Shown: positions 1 to 8,060 of the stretch, one piece after another
Position numbering within the stretch: the first letter of the stretch is position 1
Layout: the number at the start of each line of letters is the position of its first letter
Assembly (NCBI RefSeq): GCF_013702265.1
Contig: NZ_CP059348.1
Span: 2,790,001-2,854,000 of the forward strand
Length of the DNA stretch: 64,000 bases
Reading direction: 5' to 3'
Source of the DNA: Providencia rettgeri
GTDB taxonomy: Bacteria > Pseudomonadota > Gammaproteobacteria > Enterobacterales > Enterobacteriaceae
The notes under the pieces: generated by a model
Told to the model about the DNA's origin: nothing
Database searches by the model: none
What the model saw: only the letters and a program-made list of their open reading frames with translations
Position numbers and translations under genes: made by a program

Positions 1-1
1 T

Positions 2-1099
2 ATCATCAGCCTGCTGCTCGATGAGGCCGGCTTCTTTGAGTGGACCGCACTGCACGTCTCCCGCTTGGGTAACGGGCGTGGTCGCCTGCTGTTTACCTGG
101 ATAGTGTTGCTCGGTGCCGCTGTCGCTGCTTTGTTCGCCAATGACGGCGCCGCGCTGATCCTGACACCAATTGTGATTGCAATACTGCTTGCAATGGGAT
201 TCAGCAAGAGCACAACACTAGCCTTTGTGATGGCCGCAGGATTTATAGCAGATACGGCCAGCCTACCGCTCATTGTTTCTAACCTGGTGAATATCGTCTC
301 GGCGGACTTTTTCGATCTGGGCTTTACTCAGTATGCCTCCGTTATGATCCCCGTAGATGTGGCAGCGATTGCGGCCACGCTGGTCATGCTGCATCTCTTT
401 TTCCTCAGGGACATTCCGGCGACGTATGACGTTTCGCTACTGAAGACTCCTGCCAGTGTGATAAAAGATCCGGCAACGTTCAGGGTGGGCTGGATTGTCC
501 TGTTATTGCTGCTTGTAGGTTTCTTTGTTTTGGAGCCTATGGGGATCCCGGTCAGCGCGATAGCGACTACTGGCGCAGCAGTACTGTTTATAGTGGCGAA
601 AAGAGGTCATGCCATCAACACCGGAAAAGTCCTGCGCGGTGCGCCATGGCAGATCGTTATTTTTTCGCTGGGCATGTACCTGGTGGTTTATGGGCTCCGC
701 AATGCAGGGTTAACGGAGTATCTGTCTGGTGTATTAAACCTGCTGGCAGAAAAGGGATTATGGGCAGCAACGTTTGGCACCGGTTTCCTGACCGCGCTCC
801 TGTCGTCGATGATGAACAATATGCCGACAGTGCTGATTGGCGCGCTGTCGATTGATGGTAGTACGGCGACTGGCGTCGTCAAAGAGGCGATGATTTATGC
901 CAACGTGATCGGCTGCGACTTAGGCCCGAAAATCACCCCGATTGGCAGTTTGGCAACCCTGCTTTGGCTGCATGTGCTTGCCCAGAAAAATATAACGATT
1001 ACCTGGGGATATTACTTCCGCACCGGCATTATCATAACTCTTCCGGTGCTGTTGGTCACTTTGGCCGCGCTGGCGTTACGGCTCTCCATCACTTTGTAA
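2..1099 (+). CDS. arsB: Arsenite efflux permease ArsB, 5' end cut by window
   Basis: Inner-membrane protein that exports arsenite/antimonite, alone or with an ArsA ATPase. The reading frame is open from base 2, so the N-terminus lies outside the window; 365 codons remain of a family usually near 429 residues. The stretch [14 protein letters not shown] and the later [11 protein letters not shown] and [18 protein letters not shown] are hallmark ArsB sequences, and hydrophobic segments run along the whole protein. arsC follows after 12 bases, so the two are co-transcribed. Base composition is visibly richer in G+C than the genes from 1900 onward, which suggests horizontal acquisition. An internal ATG at 65 is not the true start. 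Confidence 0.95.
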   Translation: MISLLLDEAGFFEWTALHVSRLGNGRGRLLFTWIVLLGAAVAALFANDGAALILTPIVIAILLAMGFSKSTTLAFVMAAGFIADTASLPLIVSNLVNIVSADFFDLGFTQYASVMIPVDVAAIAATLVMLHLFFLRDIPATYDVSLLKTPASVIKDPATFRVGWIVLLLLLVGFFVLEPMGIPVSAIATTGAAVLFIVAKRGHAINTGKVLRGAPWQIVIFSLGMYLVVYGLRNAGLTEYLSGVLNLLAEKGLWAATFGTGFLTALLSSMMNNMPTVLIGALSIDGSTATGVVKEAMIYANVIGCDLGPKITPIGSLATLLWLHVLAQKNITITWGYYFRTGIIITLPVLLVTLAALALRLSITL

Positions 1100-1111
1100 T
1101 GAGATACAGAT

Positions 1112-1537
1112 ATGAGCAACATTACCATCTATCACAACCCTGCCTGCGGTACTTCTCGCAACACGCTAGAGATGATCCGTAACAGCGGCAACGAACCAAC
1201 GATAATTTATTATCTCGATACGCCACCGACCCGTGATGAGCTGATTAAACTTATTTCAGATATGGGAATTACGGTGCGTGAATTACTGCGTAAGAATATT
1301 GACCCTTATGAACATCTGGGTCTTGATGAAGAGAAATTTAGTGATGAGCAGTTGATTGATTTTATGCTTCAACATCCGATCCTGATTAATCGGCCGGTAG
1401 TCGTTACGCCGCTTGGCACTCGTCTTTGCCGCCCTTCAGAAATAGTGTTGGATATTCTACCGGAAGGTCAGAAAGGAGCGTTTACCAAAGAGGATGGCGA
1501 GAAGGTCATTGACGAAACGGGGAAGCGGGTTAAGTAA
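1112..1537 (+). CDS. arsC: Arsenate reductase ArsC (glutaredoxin-dependent)
   Basis: Cytoplasmic enzyme that reduces arsenate to arsenite for export by ArsB. The 141-residue length is standard for the R773-type enzyme. Cys12 in HNPACGTSRN is the catalytic cysteine, and the downstream NRPVVVTPLGTRLCRP stretch carries arginines known in the family to bind arsenate. It is the last gene of the visible ars operon, 12 bases after arsB. No arsR, arsD or arsA is seen because the window starts inside arsB. A hairpin follows at 1557-1586. Confidence 0.97.
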   Translation: MSNITIYHNPACGTSRNTLEMIRNSGNEPTIIYYLDTPPTRDELIKLISDMGITVRELLRKNIDPYEHLGLDEEKFSDEQLIDFMLQHPILINRPVVVTPLGTRLCRPSEIVLDILPEGQKGAFTKEDGEKVIDETGKRVK

Positions 1538-1556
1538 TCTATCAACTTCAAAATAT

Positions 1557-1586
1557 CGGACACCTGTTCCGCTATGCGGGCGTCCG
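1557..1586 (+). terminator. Probable terminator of arsBC
   Basis: CGGAC and GTCCG form the outer stem, with partial pairing inside, followed by CTTTTCG. It lies 20 bases after the arsC stop. The stem is imperfect. Confidence 0.5.
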
Positions 1587-1796
1587 CTTTTCGCTCAAAG
1601 CAGCCCACCAAATCTTATTGCTCACTTCACTAATCAACCATGTTAGAATAGCAAACAACTTTTTAGCTCACATCTCAAAAATATCAAAATAAACTTTAGG
1701 CCCAACAATAGGCCCAAATTAAAATTTGAATTGCACTTTGTTACTTAAAAATCAATAAAATAAAAGCCTAGTTCAGACTCCGCCAGCGCAAATTAT

Positions 1797-1818
1797 CTTC
1801 TAAGGACGTCCTTAGAAG
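1797..1818. repeat. Perfect 22-base palindrome
   Basis: CTTCTAAGGAC is followed directly by its reverse complement GTCCTTAGAAG with no spacer. Its role is unknown. It lies between the tmRNA-tail-like sequence and a terminator-like hairpin. Confidence 0.9.
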
Positions 1819-1825
1819 ACTGAAA

Positions 1826-1855
1826 AGCCCGCTAATTCATAATCAGCGGACTTTT
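1826..1855 (+). terminator. Terminator-like hairpin
   Basis: GCCCGCT and AGCGGAC flank an 11-base loop, with one mismatch, followed by six T residues on the plus strand. No gene sits directly upstream on this strand, which fits a displaced terminator left behind by an insertion. Confidence 0.55.
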
Positions 1856-1922
1856 TTATATCCTAATCAGCCTAATATTACCTAACTCCCCTCAATCACT
1901 TTAGGCTGCCTCCAATAACCCA

Positions 1923-2567
1923 TCAATGCTCCATCATTTCATGCACAATATCCTTACCGCTCATAGAATATGGATAATACGTTGGCCAATTCTCTAATTG
2001 AGTCAATAAAGCCTCCTGAGATTCATTCCCCATATAGAGATGAAAATGTCCGGCTTTCTCTGGCGCAATAATATGATCACTGAATTGGATAAACTTAGGA
2101 GCCTGGCTCTTTTTATCCTTACACTCAAATAAATAACGGACGCCCTTCTTACCCGAAGAATAATTTAAAACTCGGTAACCCGCGTAATCATATTGGCACT
2201 GAGCAACCTTATCCCCACGGTGGAATTCAATAATATTATTCTCAATACCAATCATATCCACATCAGTTTTATACCCTTTGGCATAATAATCTCGATACTC
2301 TTGCGCAGTTTTATCCTTATTCTTTGCAGCCTTATCCTGCATTACGGGATCTAACGTTCCATTAGCAAGATAAGGCTCCACTGATTGCCAAACACCATCC
2401 CAATCACTCAATTGACGATCTTTAACATCACTATTCTCAAAAATACCTTTTGCCGCATTGCGTTGCGCTTCCGTTTGCGGTTTATCATGATGATGTCCAT
2501 GTGCCATCGCTGTGTGACTGAATAAACTGGCTAATACAAGCAGTGAAAGAATATTTTTTGTCATCAT
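1923..2567 (-). CDS. zinT: Periplasmic zinc-binding protein ZinT
   Basis: Zinc scavenging protein of the periplasm that helps the ZnuABC importer under zinc starvation. A signal peptide covers about residues 1-22, followed by a His-rich start (HGHHHDK). The C-terminal half has the family pattern with GHFHLYMGN, whose HxH belongs to the known metal site. Length (214 residues) is normal. The start codon overlaps the rpmE2 stop (ATGA), so translation is coupled, and ATG at 2567 has GAGAGG just upstream. Both genes are classical zinc-starvation genes, and the operator at 2845 would serve both. Confidence 0.95.
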   Translation of the reverse strand: MMTKNILSLLVLASLFSHTAMAHGHHHDKPQTEAQRNAAKGIFENSDVKDRQLSDWDGVWQSVEPYLANGTLDPVMQDKAAKNKDKTAQEYRDYYAKGYKTDVDMIGIENNIIEFHRGDKVAQCQYDYAGYRVLNYSSGKKGVRYLFECKDKKSQAPKFIQFSDHIIAPEKAGHFHLYMGNESQEALLTQLENWPTYYPYSMSGKDIVHEMMEH

Positions 2568-2827
2568 TTTTCCTCTCTGGTTTGAACAAAATTCCCAAAA
2601 CGCTTATTAAAGCGAGCAACATTCCCTTCCTGTGAATGGGTTTTCTGTTTCCCGGTATAAAACGGGTGAGAATGCGAGGACACATCGAGAGGAACATACG
2701 GATAACTTTGCCCTTCAAACTCAATGGTTCTTTCTGTTTTTATAGTTGACCCAACCTTAAAATAAGCATCTGCCGCGGTATCGTGAAAGATCACCACTCG
2801 GTAATCTGGATGAATATTTGGCTTCAT
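2564..2827 (-). CDS. rpmE2: Ribosomal protein L31 type B (zinc-free paralogue)
   Basis: Alternative bL31 (also ykgM) used when zinc is scarce; it replaces the zinc-containing L31 so that bound zinc can be released. The 87-residue sequence begins [10 protein letters not shown], ends with a basic tail, and has no cysteine at all, which defines the C-minus type. It is first in an operon with zinT. Its start lies 17 bases from the end of a Zur-type palindrome. Confidence 0.95.
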   Translation of the reverse strand: MKPNIHPDYRVVIFHDTAADAYFKVGSTIKTERTIEFEGQSYPYVPLDVSSHSHPFYTGKQKTHSQEGNVARFNKRFGNFVQTREEK

Positions 2828-2844
2828 CGCCAGCTCCTTTTGTT

Positions 2845-2861
2845 ATGTTATAATATAACAT
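2845..2861 (-). promoter_or_regulatory. Zur operator upstream of rpmE2-zinT
   Basis: A perfect 17-base palindrome, ATGTTATAATATAACAT, matches the core of the enterobacterial Zur consensus. It lies immediately before rpmE2, so repression when zinc is plentiful is expected for both rpmE2 and zinT. Confidence 0.85.
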
Positions 2862-3015
2862 TAATATTTTTTGGAGCGATTGACCACTCTTTTTTAACCA
2901 TGGATTTTATATGGGAAATACACGAGAAATATCGACTTAAGATGCACTGAAATAATCTGCACATAATCCCATCAACAATATATAAACTTGAATTTCCTTT
3001 ACCTTGAATACTGAT

Positions 3016-3032
3016 CATGAACTTTCTTCATG
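3016..3032 (+). promoter_or_regulatory. MetR-like box upstream of mesX-mesD
   Basis: The 17-base palindrome CATGAACTTTCTTCATG contains TGAA-N5-TTCA with a central T, the E. coli MetR consensus (TGAANNWNNTTCA). It is 163 bases ahead of the mesX start, a typical distance for an activator. No MetJ-type AGACGTCT array was seen. MetR control is inferred from the motif alone. The rest of the 2862-3194 gap shows no gene. Confidence 0.6.
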
Positions 3033-3194
3033 TTCGAAATGAAATTAAGTCGCTTTAACTCCCCGCTCCGCTCTGGCATAAATTAAACATATTAACTTAC
3101 TGGCTACATAAAAATTGATTAGTGAGAAAACGTGCAACATCTCTGTAATCAAGAAATAAACGCCGTTTTCCTATTAGAGCTAGGATGCAAAATC

Positions 3195-4172
3195 ATGAAT
3201 ACAGAATTTACCTTTAATATCACGCGCAGCATTTTTGATGAAAATTACAACCCATCGGAAAACACGCGAATTACGACCAACTTTGCAAATTTAGCCAGAG
3301 GCAAAAGCCGCCAAGAAAACCTGCGTAACGCATTAGTGATGATCAACAATCGCTTCAATTCACTCGCGTATTGGGATAACCCTAAAAGCTCGCGCTATGC
3401 TGTTGAGTTGGAAATTATCTCTGTCGAGATGAATGTTGAAGAAAACGGCAGCGCCTTCCCTGTCATTGAAATTTTAAAAACCAACATTATCGATAAAAAA
3501 ACGCAGCAACGTATTGAAGGGATTGTGGGGAATAATTTTTCATCCTACGTACGGGATTATGATTTTAGCGTTTTACTGTTGGAACATAATAAAAACCAAG
3601 CAGAGTTTAGCATTCCGACTAAATTTGGCTGCCTGCATGGCAATATTTTTAAATCGTTTATTAATTCCAAAGAGTACAAAGCGAACTTTAATAAATCTCC
3701 AGTGATCTGTTTGAGTGTCTCAAATAGAGATACCTATCATCGCACTGGGAATCAACATCCTATATTAGGCATTGAATATCAGCCAAGTAACGCCTCTTTA
3801 ACGGAGCAATACTTCGGAAAAATGGGCTTACAGGTTCGTTACTTTATGCCGAAAAATAGCGTTGCCCCTTTAGCCTTTTATTTTACGGGAGACTTGCTGA
3901 GCGACTACAGCAACCTTGAGTTAATCAGCACTATTAGCACCATGGAAACGTTCCAAAAAATTTATCGTCCTGAAATTTATAATGCCAACACGGTGGCGGG
4001 TGAATGTTATCAACCGAGCTTAAATCAGCAGGATTACTCATTAACCAAAATTGTTTATGACCGTGAAGAGCGCAGCCAACTTGCCATTGAACAAGGTAAA
4101 TTTACTGAAGAGCACTTCATTAAACCTTACCAAACAATTTTGGAAAAATGGTCTGCAAGCTATTCCGTTTAA
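3195..4172 (+). CDS. mesX: MesX (DUF1852), accessory protein of methionine synthase MesD
   Basis: DUF1852 family protein. The family is known to be needed, together with MesD, for folate-independent methionine synthesis in an oxygen-dependent way; its chemistry is unresolved. I chose ATG 3195 (MNTEFTFNI, 325 residues) because family members start this way and AGGA precedes it; an in-frame GTG at 3132 would add 21 residues without a good ribosome site. The family stretches DENYNPSENTRITTNFAN and RQENLRNALVMI are present. No signal peptide or membrane segment is visible. mesD begins 63 bases later on the same strand. Confidence 0.88.
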   Translation: MNTEFTFNITRSIFDENYNPSENTRITTNFANLARGKSRQENLRNALVMINNRFNSLAYWDNPKSSRYAVELEIISVEMNVEENGSAFPVIEILKTNIIDKKTQQRIEGIVGNNFSSYVRDYDFSVLLLEHNKNQAEFSIPTKFGCLHGNIFKSFINSKEYKANFNKSPVICLSVSNRDTYHRTGNQHPILGIEYQPSNASLTEQYFGKMGLQVRYFMPKNSVAPLAFYFTGDLLSDYSNLELISTISTMETFQKIYRPEIYNANTVAGECYQPSLNQQDYSLTKIVYDREERSQLAIEQGKFTEEHFIKPYQTILEKWSASYSV

Positions 4173-4235
4173 TAGGAATAGGTCAATTTAATAAAATCGC
4201 GTATTTATAAAAAATAAAATAAAAGGTCACCTGCA

Positions 4236-5267
4236 ATGAAAATATTATTACCCACTTCCACCGCCGGCAGCTTGCCGAAACCATCTTGGTTAGCAGAACC
4301 AGAAAAACTCTGGTCGCCATGGAAATTGAACAACGAAGAACTTATCGCTGGCAAACAAGATGCCCTGCGTTTATCTCTGGACGATCAATTACGTGCGGGC
4401 ATCGACATCGTGAGCGATGGCGAACAAACTCGCCAACACTTTGTGACTACCTTTATTGAACACTTGAGTGGCGTGGATTTTGAAAAACGCCAAGTCGTCA
4501 AAATTCGTGACCGTTACGATGCCAGTGTACCAACCGTTGTGGGCGCTGTTGCTCGCCAAAAGCCAGTGTTTGTGGATGATGCCAAATATCTGCGTCAACT
4601 CACTGACAAGCCGATTAAATGGGCACTGCCGGGTCCAATGACCATGATCGACACGCTCTATGATAGCCACTATAAAAGCCGTGAAAAATTGGCGTGGGAG
4701 TTTGCTAAAATTCTTAACCAAGAAGCCAGAGAGTTAGAAGCCGCAGGCGTCGATATCATCCAGTTTGATGAACCGGCATTTAACGTATTTTTTGATGAAG
4801 TGAATGACTGGGGAATTGCTACCCTCGAAAGAGCCATTGAAGGACTAAAATGCGAAACTGCGGTACATATCTGTTATGGCTATGGCATCAAAGCCAATAC
4901 CGATTGGAAAAAAACGTTGGGTTCTGAGTGGAGACAATACGAAGAAGCTTTCCCGAAACTGCAAAGCTCGAATATCGATATCGTTTCACTGGAATGCCAC
5001 AACTCCAACGTTCCAATGGACTTGATTGAACTTATTCGGGGTAAAAAAGTGATGGTCGGCGCGATTGATGTGGCGACCAACACTGTCGAAACCCCAGAAG
5101 AAGTCGCCAATACATTGCGAAAAGCCCTACAATTTGTTGATGCAGACAAACTTTATCCATCAACTAACTGCGGCATGGCGCCATTATCTCGCGATGTTGC
5201 CAGAGGTAAACTCAACGCGTTAAGCGCAGGCGCGGAGATCATCCGAAAAGAACTAGGCGCAAAATAA
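4236..5267 (+). CDS. mesD: Folate-independent methionine synthase MesD (MetE-core family)
   Basis: Short (343-residue) relative of the catalytic C-terminal half of MetE; it lacks the N-terminal folate-binding half. It is expected to methylate homocysteine to methionine using an unidentified methyl donor. The zinc ligands known from MetE are in place: His211 and Cys213 (AVHICYGYG), Glu253 (SLECHNSN) and Cys312 (STNCGMAP). The N-terminal TAGSLPKP and the DGEQTRQHF stretch are typical of this sub-family. The neighbouring mesX fits the MesD class (as against MesA, B or C). RBS AAGGTCAC precedes the start. Confidence 0.9.
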   Translation: MKILLPTSTAGSLPKPSWLAEPEKLWSPWKLNNEELIAGKQDALRLSLDDQLRAGIDIVSDGEQTRQHFVTTFIEHLSGVDFEKRQVVKIRDRYDASVPTVVGAVARQKPVFVDDAKYLRQLTDKPIKWALPGPMTMIDTLYDSHYKSREKLAWEFAKILNQEARELEAAGVDIIQFDEPAFNVFFDEVNDWGIATLERAIEGLKCETAVHICYGYGIKANTDWKKTLGSEWRQYEEAFPKLQSSNIDIVSLECHNSNVPMDLIELIRGKKVMVGAIDVATNTVETPEEVANTLRKALQFVDADKLYPSTNCGMAPLSRDVARGKLNALSAGAEIIRKELGAK

Positions 5268-5276
5268 ATTAACCCA

Positions 5277-5307
5277 GATTTGGCGATCTCATCCATCGCC
5301 AAATCTC
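5277..5307 (+). terminator. Terminator after mesD
   Basis: A perfect 12-base stem (AGATTTGGCGAT with ATCGCCAAATCT) and a 7-base loop lie 9 bases after the stop. The T-run is short and starts a few bases later. Confidence 0.65.
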
Positions 5308-5488
5308 ATCATTTTTAAACCCTTCATAGCCAATCACACCCCTTATTTGTATTTACTGAAAATCCTTGAAATTCTTTCAGCCATTATCACAGAAACCCTC
5401 TATCAATGTTGCTGTCTATGTATTTTCCCTCCTATACTTTTTTTGCTCAAAAAGTGACTAATAACAAAATAACTGGAAGGAAATAATC

Positions 5489-6517
5489 ATGAAATTATCT
5501 CTACTAGGATGTTTATTGGCAGCTTCATTTTCTTTGCACGCTTATGCCGCAAGCGAGCCACCAATCCGATTAGTGATCCACGGGGGAGCAGGTACCATTA
5601 CCAAAAGCACCATTACTCCAGAACAAGAAAAAGAGTATCAAGCAAAACTGACCGAAGCCTTAGAAGCAGGCTATGCGGTGCTCAACAAAGGCGGTAGTAG
5701 CCTTGATGCAGTACAAGCCTCTATTAACGTGATGGAAGATTCCCCACTATTTAACGCAGGAAAAGGCGCTGTATTTACCCATGAAGGTAAAAATGAAATG
5801 GATGCGTCGATTATGGATGGTAGCAACCGTAAAGCGGGTGCTGTAGCTGGCGTCACCAACATTAAAAACCCGATTAATGCCGCTTATGCTGTCATGACCA
5901 AAAGTCCTCATGTCATGATGGTTTCTAAAGGTGCCGAACAATTCGCTGCGGAACAAGGCCTTGAAATCGTTGACCCATCGTATTTCCGAACTGATTTCCG
6001 TTGGCAGCAACTTCAAAAAGCCAAAGAAAAAGAGAAAGTGGTACTCGACCATGACGGTAAAACTGCCGCTCTCTTTATTGACCCAATGATGTATGACTAC
6101 AAATATGGCACCGTTGGCGCGGTCGCTCTCGATAAAAACGGTAATATCGCCGCAGGAACATCCACCGGAGGCATGACCAACAAACGCTTCGGGCGCGTCG
6201 GTGACTCCCCAATCATTGGTGCAGGGAACTACGCTGACAACAATACCGTCGCTGTTTCAGCCACAGGCTCCGGCGAAATGTTTATCCGTACCGCCACCGC
6301 CCACAATATCGCCGCCCAAGTCAAATACAACAAAACACCTATCGACCAAGCCGCCCGTAATGCGCTGGATGAAGTCAAAGAGCTGAACGGAAGTGGGGGT
6401 GTGATTGTGTTGGATAAAACCGGTAACTACGCGATGGAGTTTAACTCAGAAGGGATGTACCGCGGAACAATCGGTAATGATGGTAAACCGCAAGTCGCGA
6501 TTTATAAAAACGATTAA
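5489..6517 (+). CDS. iaaA: Exported plant-type asparaginase / isoaspartyl peptidase
   Basis: N-terminal-nucleophile hydrolase that cleaves L-asparagine and beta-aspartyl dipeptides and matures by self-cleavage before a threonine. The nucleophile is Thr208 in YKYGTVGAVALD; downstream GTSTGGMTNKRFGRVGDSPIIGAG is the substrate-binding signature. Unlike the cytoplasmic E. coli IaaA, it starts with a clear signal peptide (about residues 1-20, ending AYA-AS), so a periplasmic site is likely. ATG 5489 has GGAAGGAAATA just ahead. It stands alone, with a terminator shared with yahJ behind it. Symbol given by family; the true substrate is not known. Confidence 0.88.
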   Translation: MKLSLLGCLLAASFSLHAYAASEPPIRLVIHGGAGTITKSTITPEQEKEYQAKLTEALEAGYAVLNKGGSSLDAVQASINVMEDSPLFNAGKGAVFTHEGKNEMDASIMDGSNRKAGAVAGVTNIKNPINAAYAVMTKSPHVMMVSKGAEQFAAEQGLEIVDPSYFRTDFRWQQLQKAKEKEKVVLDHDGKTAALFIDPMMYDYKYGTVGAVALDKNGNIAAGTSTGGMTNKRFGRVGDSPIIGAGNYADNNTVAVSATGSGEMFIRTATAHNIAAQVKYNKTPIDQAARNALDEVKELNGSGGVIVLDKTGNYAMEFNSEGMYRGTIGNDGKPQVAIYKND

Positions 6518-6555
6518 GTTCCTAGTATTTAAATTTGCTATACCATAAAAATACA

Positions 6556-6577
6556 AAAGCCCACCAATGTGGGCTTT
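6556..6577. terminator. Bidirectional terminator between iaaA and yahJ
   Basis: AAAGCCCAC, a 4-base loop, and GTGGGCTTT form a perfect 9-base stem with T residues on either strand. The two genes converge here. Confidence 0.8.
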
Positions 6578-6621
6578 ATAAACGACATTTCTATAAACTA
6601 TATATCTATAAACCACGGCTC

Positions 6622-8004
6622 TCAGCCTAATGACTTTTCAACTGCGCCACTGGCCAAATACCCTTTATGGAACGCGGCTTGCCTTGGAGAAATACGCGCA
6701 ACCGCCTCTGCTGAGCAAGAGGCATCCACCAGTACAAAACTGGCATCATCGCCTTTTGCTGGCCACACTTGCTGGCCCTTTTCATCCAGTGGCAATACGT
6801 TGCCCGTGGCGATAGCAAGGGAGCGAGATAATGCCAACTCATCAGGGCGCATGTACAACTGCGCATATAAATTGGCTTTTTCTAACATATCCCCGAGACC
6901 AAATGGCGACCAGTGATCAATCACACTGTCAGTCCCTGTCATCACAAACACACCATTTTTATTCAACGTTTTTAATGGCATATGTAATGTACCGATAGGC
7001 ACGGTCGACGCTATAGTGATCTGCTGCTCAGCCAAGCGTTTTGCCATTGCATCGGCATCTTCAGGATTTAACATGGCTAACGCAAATGCATGACTAATTG
7101 TCACCTTGCCACGCAAGCTACGGTTTTCATCCACGGTTTTTATCATATAGTTGATAGCCGCAAGCCCCGCTGGGCTTGTCTCATGCAGGTGGATATCAAC
7201 CCCTTTGTTATAATCCAGTGCAATCTGGAACATCGCATCAAGGGATTTTTCCATCGCACCATCAACATTGGTCGGATCTAGCCCGCCCACATAGTGCGCC
7301 CCCGCTTGCATCGCTTCTCGCATCAAAGGGACTGATTTGGATAGCAGTAAACCATGTTGTGGGAAAGCCACAATTTCGCACGTGAGATCTTGCTGACGCT
7401 TATCCAACACCGTTTGCAGTGCTTCAAGATTTTTCAATCCAGAAACAGGCTCAATGTTGCAATGGCTGCGTGCGATGGTCGAACCATGAGATTGAATTAA
7501 ATCAATCAGCGCATGCGCCCTTTCTTGCGTAAAAGGCTGTAATTCAGGCAACATTTTTTGTTCAAGGGTTATCATATCCATAATGGTTTTTCCTTCACGG
7601 GACTGTGGCGCTTGCCAAGGTCCTCCGTAAAAGGTTTTATCCAGATGAATATGCATATCTCGAAATGCAGGAAGCATCAATTTGCCTTGCGCACTGTACG
7701 TATTCAAAACGGCATTTGGATGCTGTTTATTGGGTAACACCGCCACGATTTTTCCATCATTAATTTCGATGGTTTTTAGCTCAGTTTGCGTCCCAATCAC
7801 CGTACTATCACGGAAATTAAAACCAGTTTCGAGTAGGGCATCATCAAGATAATAATGTTTATCTGTAATACGAGAAACACCGGACTTCGGTGCGCTTTGT
7901 GCCGCCGCTCCCGCAGATACTGAACCTAATAATGTACAAGCGGCCACCACTTTTGCACTTGTCGTCAGAAACTCTCTGCGACCAGACAACTGTTCTGAAT
8001 TCAT
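6622..8004 (-). CDS. yahJ: YahJ-like amidohydrolase with Tat signal
   Basis: Metal-dependent hydrolase of the cytosine-deaminase / N-isopropylammelide group. It is close in length (460 residues) and sequence, as I recall it, to E. coli YahJ, whose substrate is unknown. Motifs: DMHIHLDKTFYGGPW (first metal histidines), ARSHCNIEP, GVDIHLHET, KVTISHAFAL and MTGTDSVIDHW (metal aspartate). The N-terminus SGRREFLTTSAK followed by a hydrophobic stretch is a twin-arginine signal, so export to the periplasm is predicted. It is the last gene of the operon, and a strong RBS AAGGAG precedes ATG 8004. The gap to yahI holds a perfect hairpin. Confidence 0.9.
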   Translation of the reverse strand: MNSEQLSGRREFLTTSAKVVAACTLLGSVSAGAAAQSAPKSGVSRITDKHYYLDDALLETGFNFRDSTVIGTQTELKTIEINDGKIVAVLPNKQHPNAVLNTYSAQGKLMLPAFRDMHIHLDKTFYGGPWQAPQSREGKTIMDMITLEQKMLPELQPFTQERAHALIDLIQSHGSTIARSHCNIEPVSGLKNLEALQTVLDKRQQDLTCEIVAFPQHGLLLSKSVPLMREAMQAGAHYVGGLDPTNVDGAMEKSLDAMFQIALDYNKGVDIHLHETSPAGLAAINYMIKTVDENRSLRGKVTISHAFALAMLNPEDADAMAKRLAEQQITIASTVPIGTLHMPLKTLNKNGVFVMTGTDSVIDHWSPFGLGDMLEKANLYAQLYMRPDELALSRSLAIATGNVLPLDEKGQQVWPAKGDDASFVLVDASCSAEAVARISPRQAAFHKGYLASGAVEKSLG

Positions 8005-8025
8005 AGCAACTCCTTATCATCGAGA

Positions 8026-8052
8026 GTTCGACCTCATCGTATGAGGTCGAAC
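8026..8052 (-). repeat. Perfect hairpin between yahI and yahJ
   Basis: GTTCGACCTCAT and ATGAGGTCGAAC pair over 12 bases around a 3-base loop. There is no U-tract on the minus strand, so it is more likely an mRNA-stabilising or processing hairpin than a terminator. Confidence 0.8.
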
Positions 8053-8060
8053 GACTAGGC

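Larger units (their letters stand above)
1538..1922. other. Non-coding junction, candidate island end
   Basis: No gene is seen in these 385 bases. In order they hold the arsC hairpin, a short direct repeat (TAGGCCCAA at 1697 and 1709), a stretch at 1771-1787 (GTTCAGACTCCGCCAGC) that resembles the 3' end of tmRNA (ssrA), a perfect 22-base palindrome at 1797-1818, and a terminator-like hairpin near 1826-1855. Base composition falls sharply from the ars genes to the flank. Taken together this looks like the right end of an integrated island, but no integrase is visible in the window. Confidence 0.4.

Noticed and set aside
1771-1787. Intact tmRNA or tRNA gene
   Set aside because: Only a short resemblance to the 3' end of ssrA; no acceptor stem partner or complete fold is present.
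2485-2724. 79-codon minus-strand frame overlapping rpmE2 and zinT
   Set aside because: Out of frame with both well-supported genes and no family match.
5691-5705. ops-like GGCGGTAG element (RfaH)
   Set aside because: Lies inside the asparaginase coding sequence; not in a leader region.
6569-6916. 115-codon plus-strand frame over the yahJ end
   Set aside because: Shadow of yahJ, and its start overlaps the terminator at 6556-6577.
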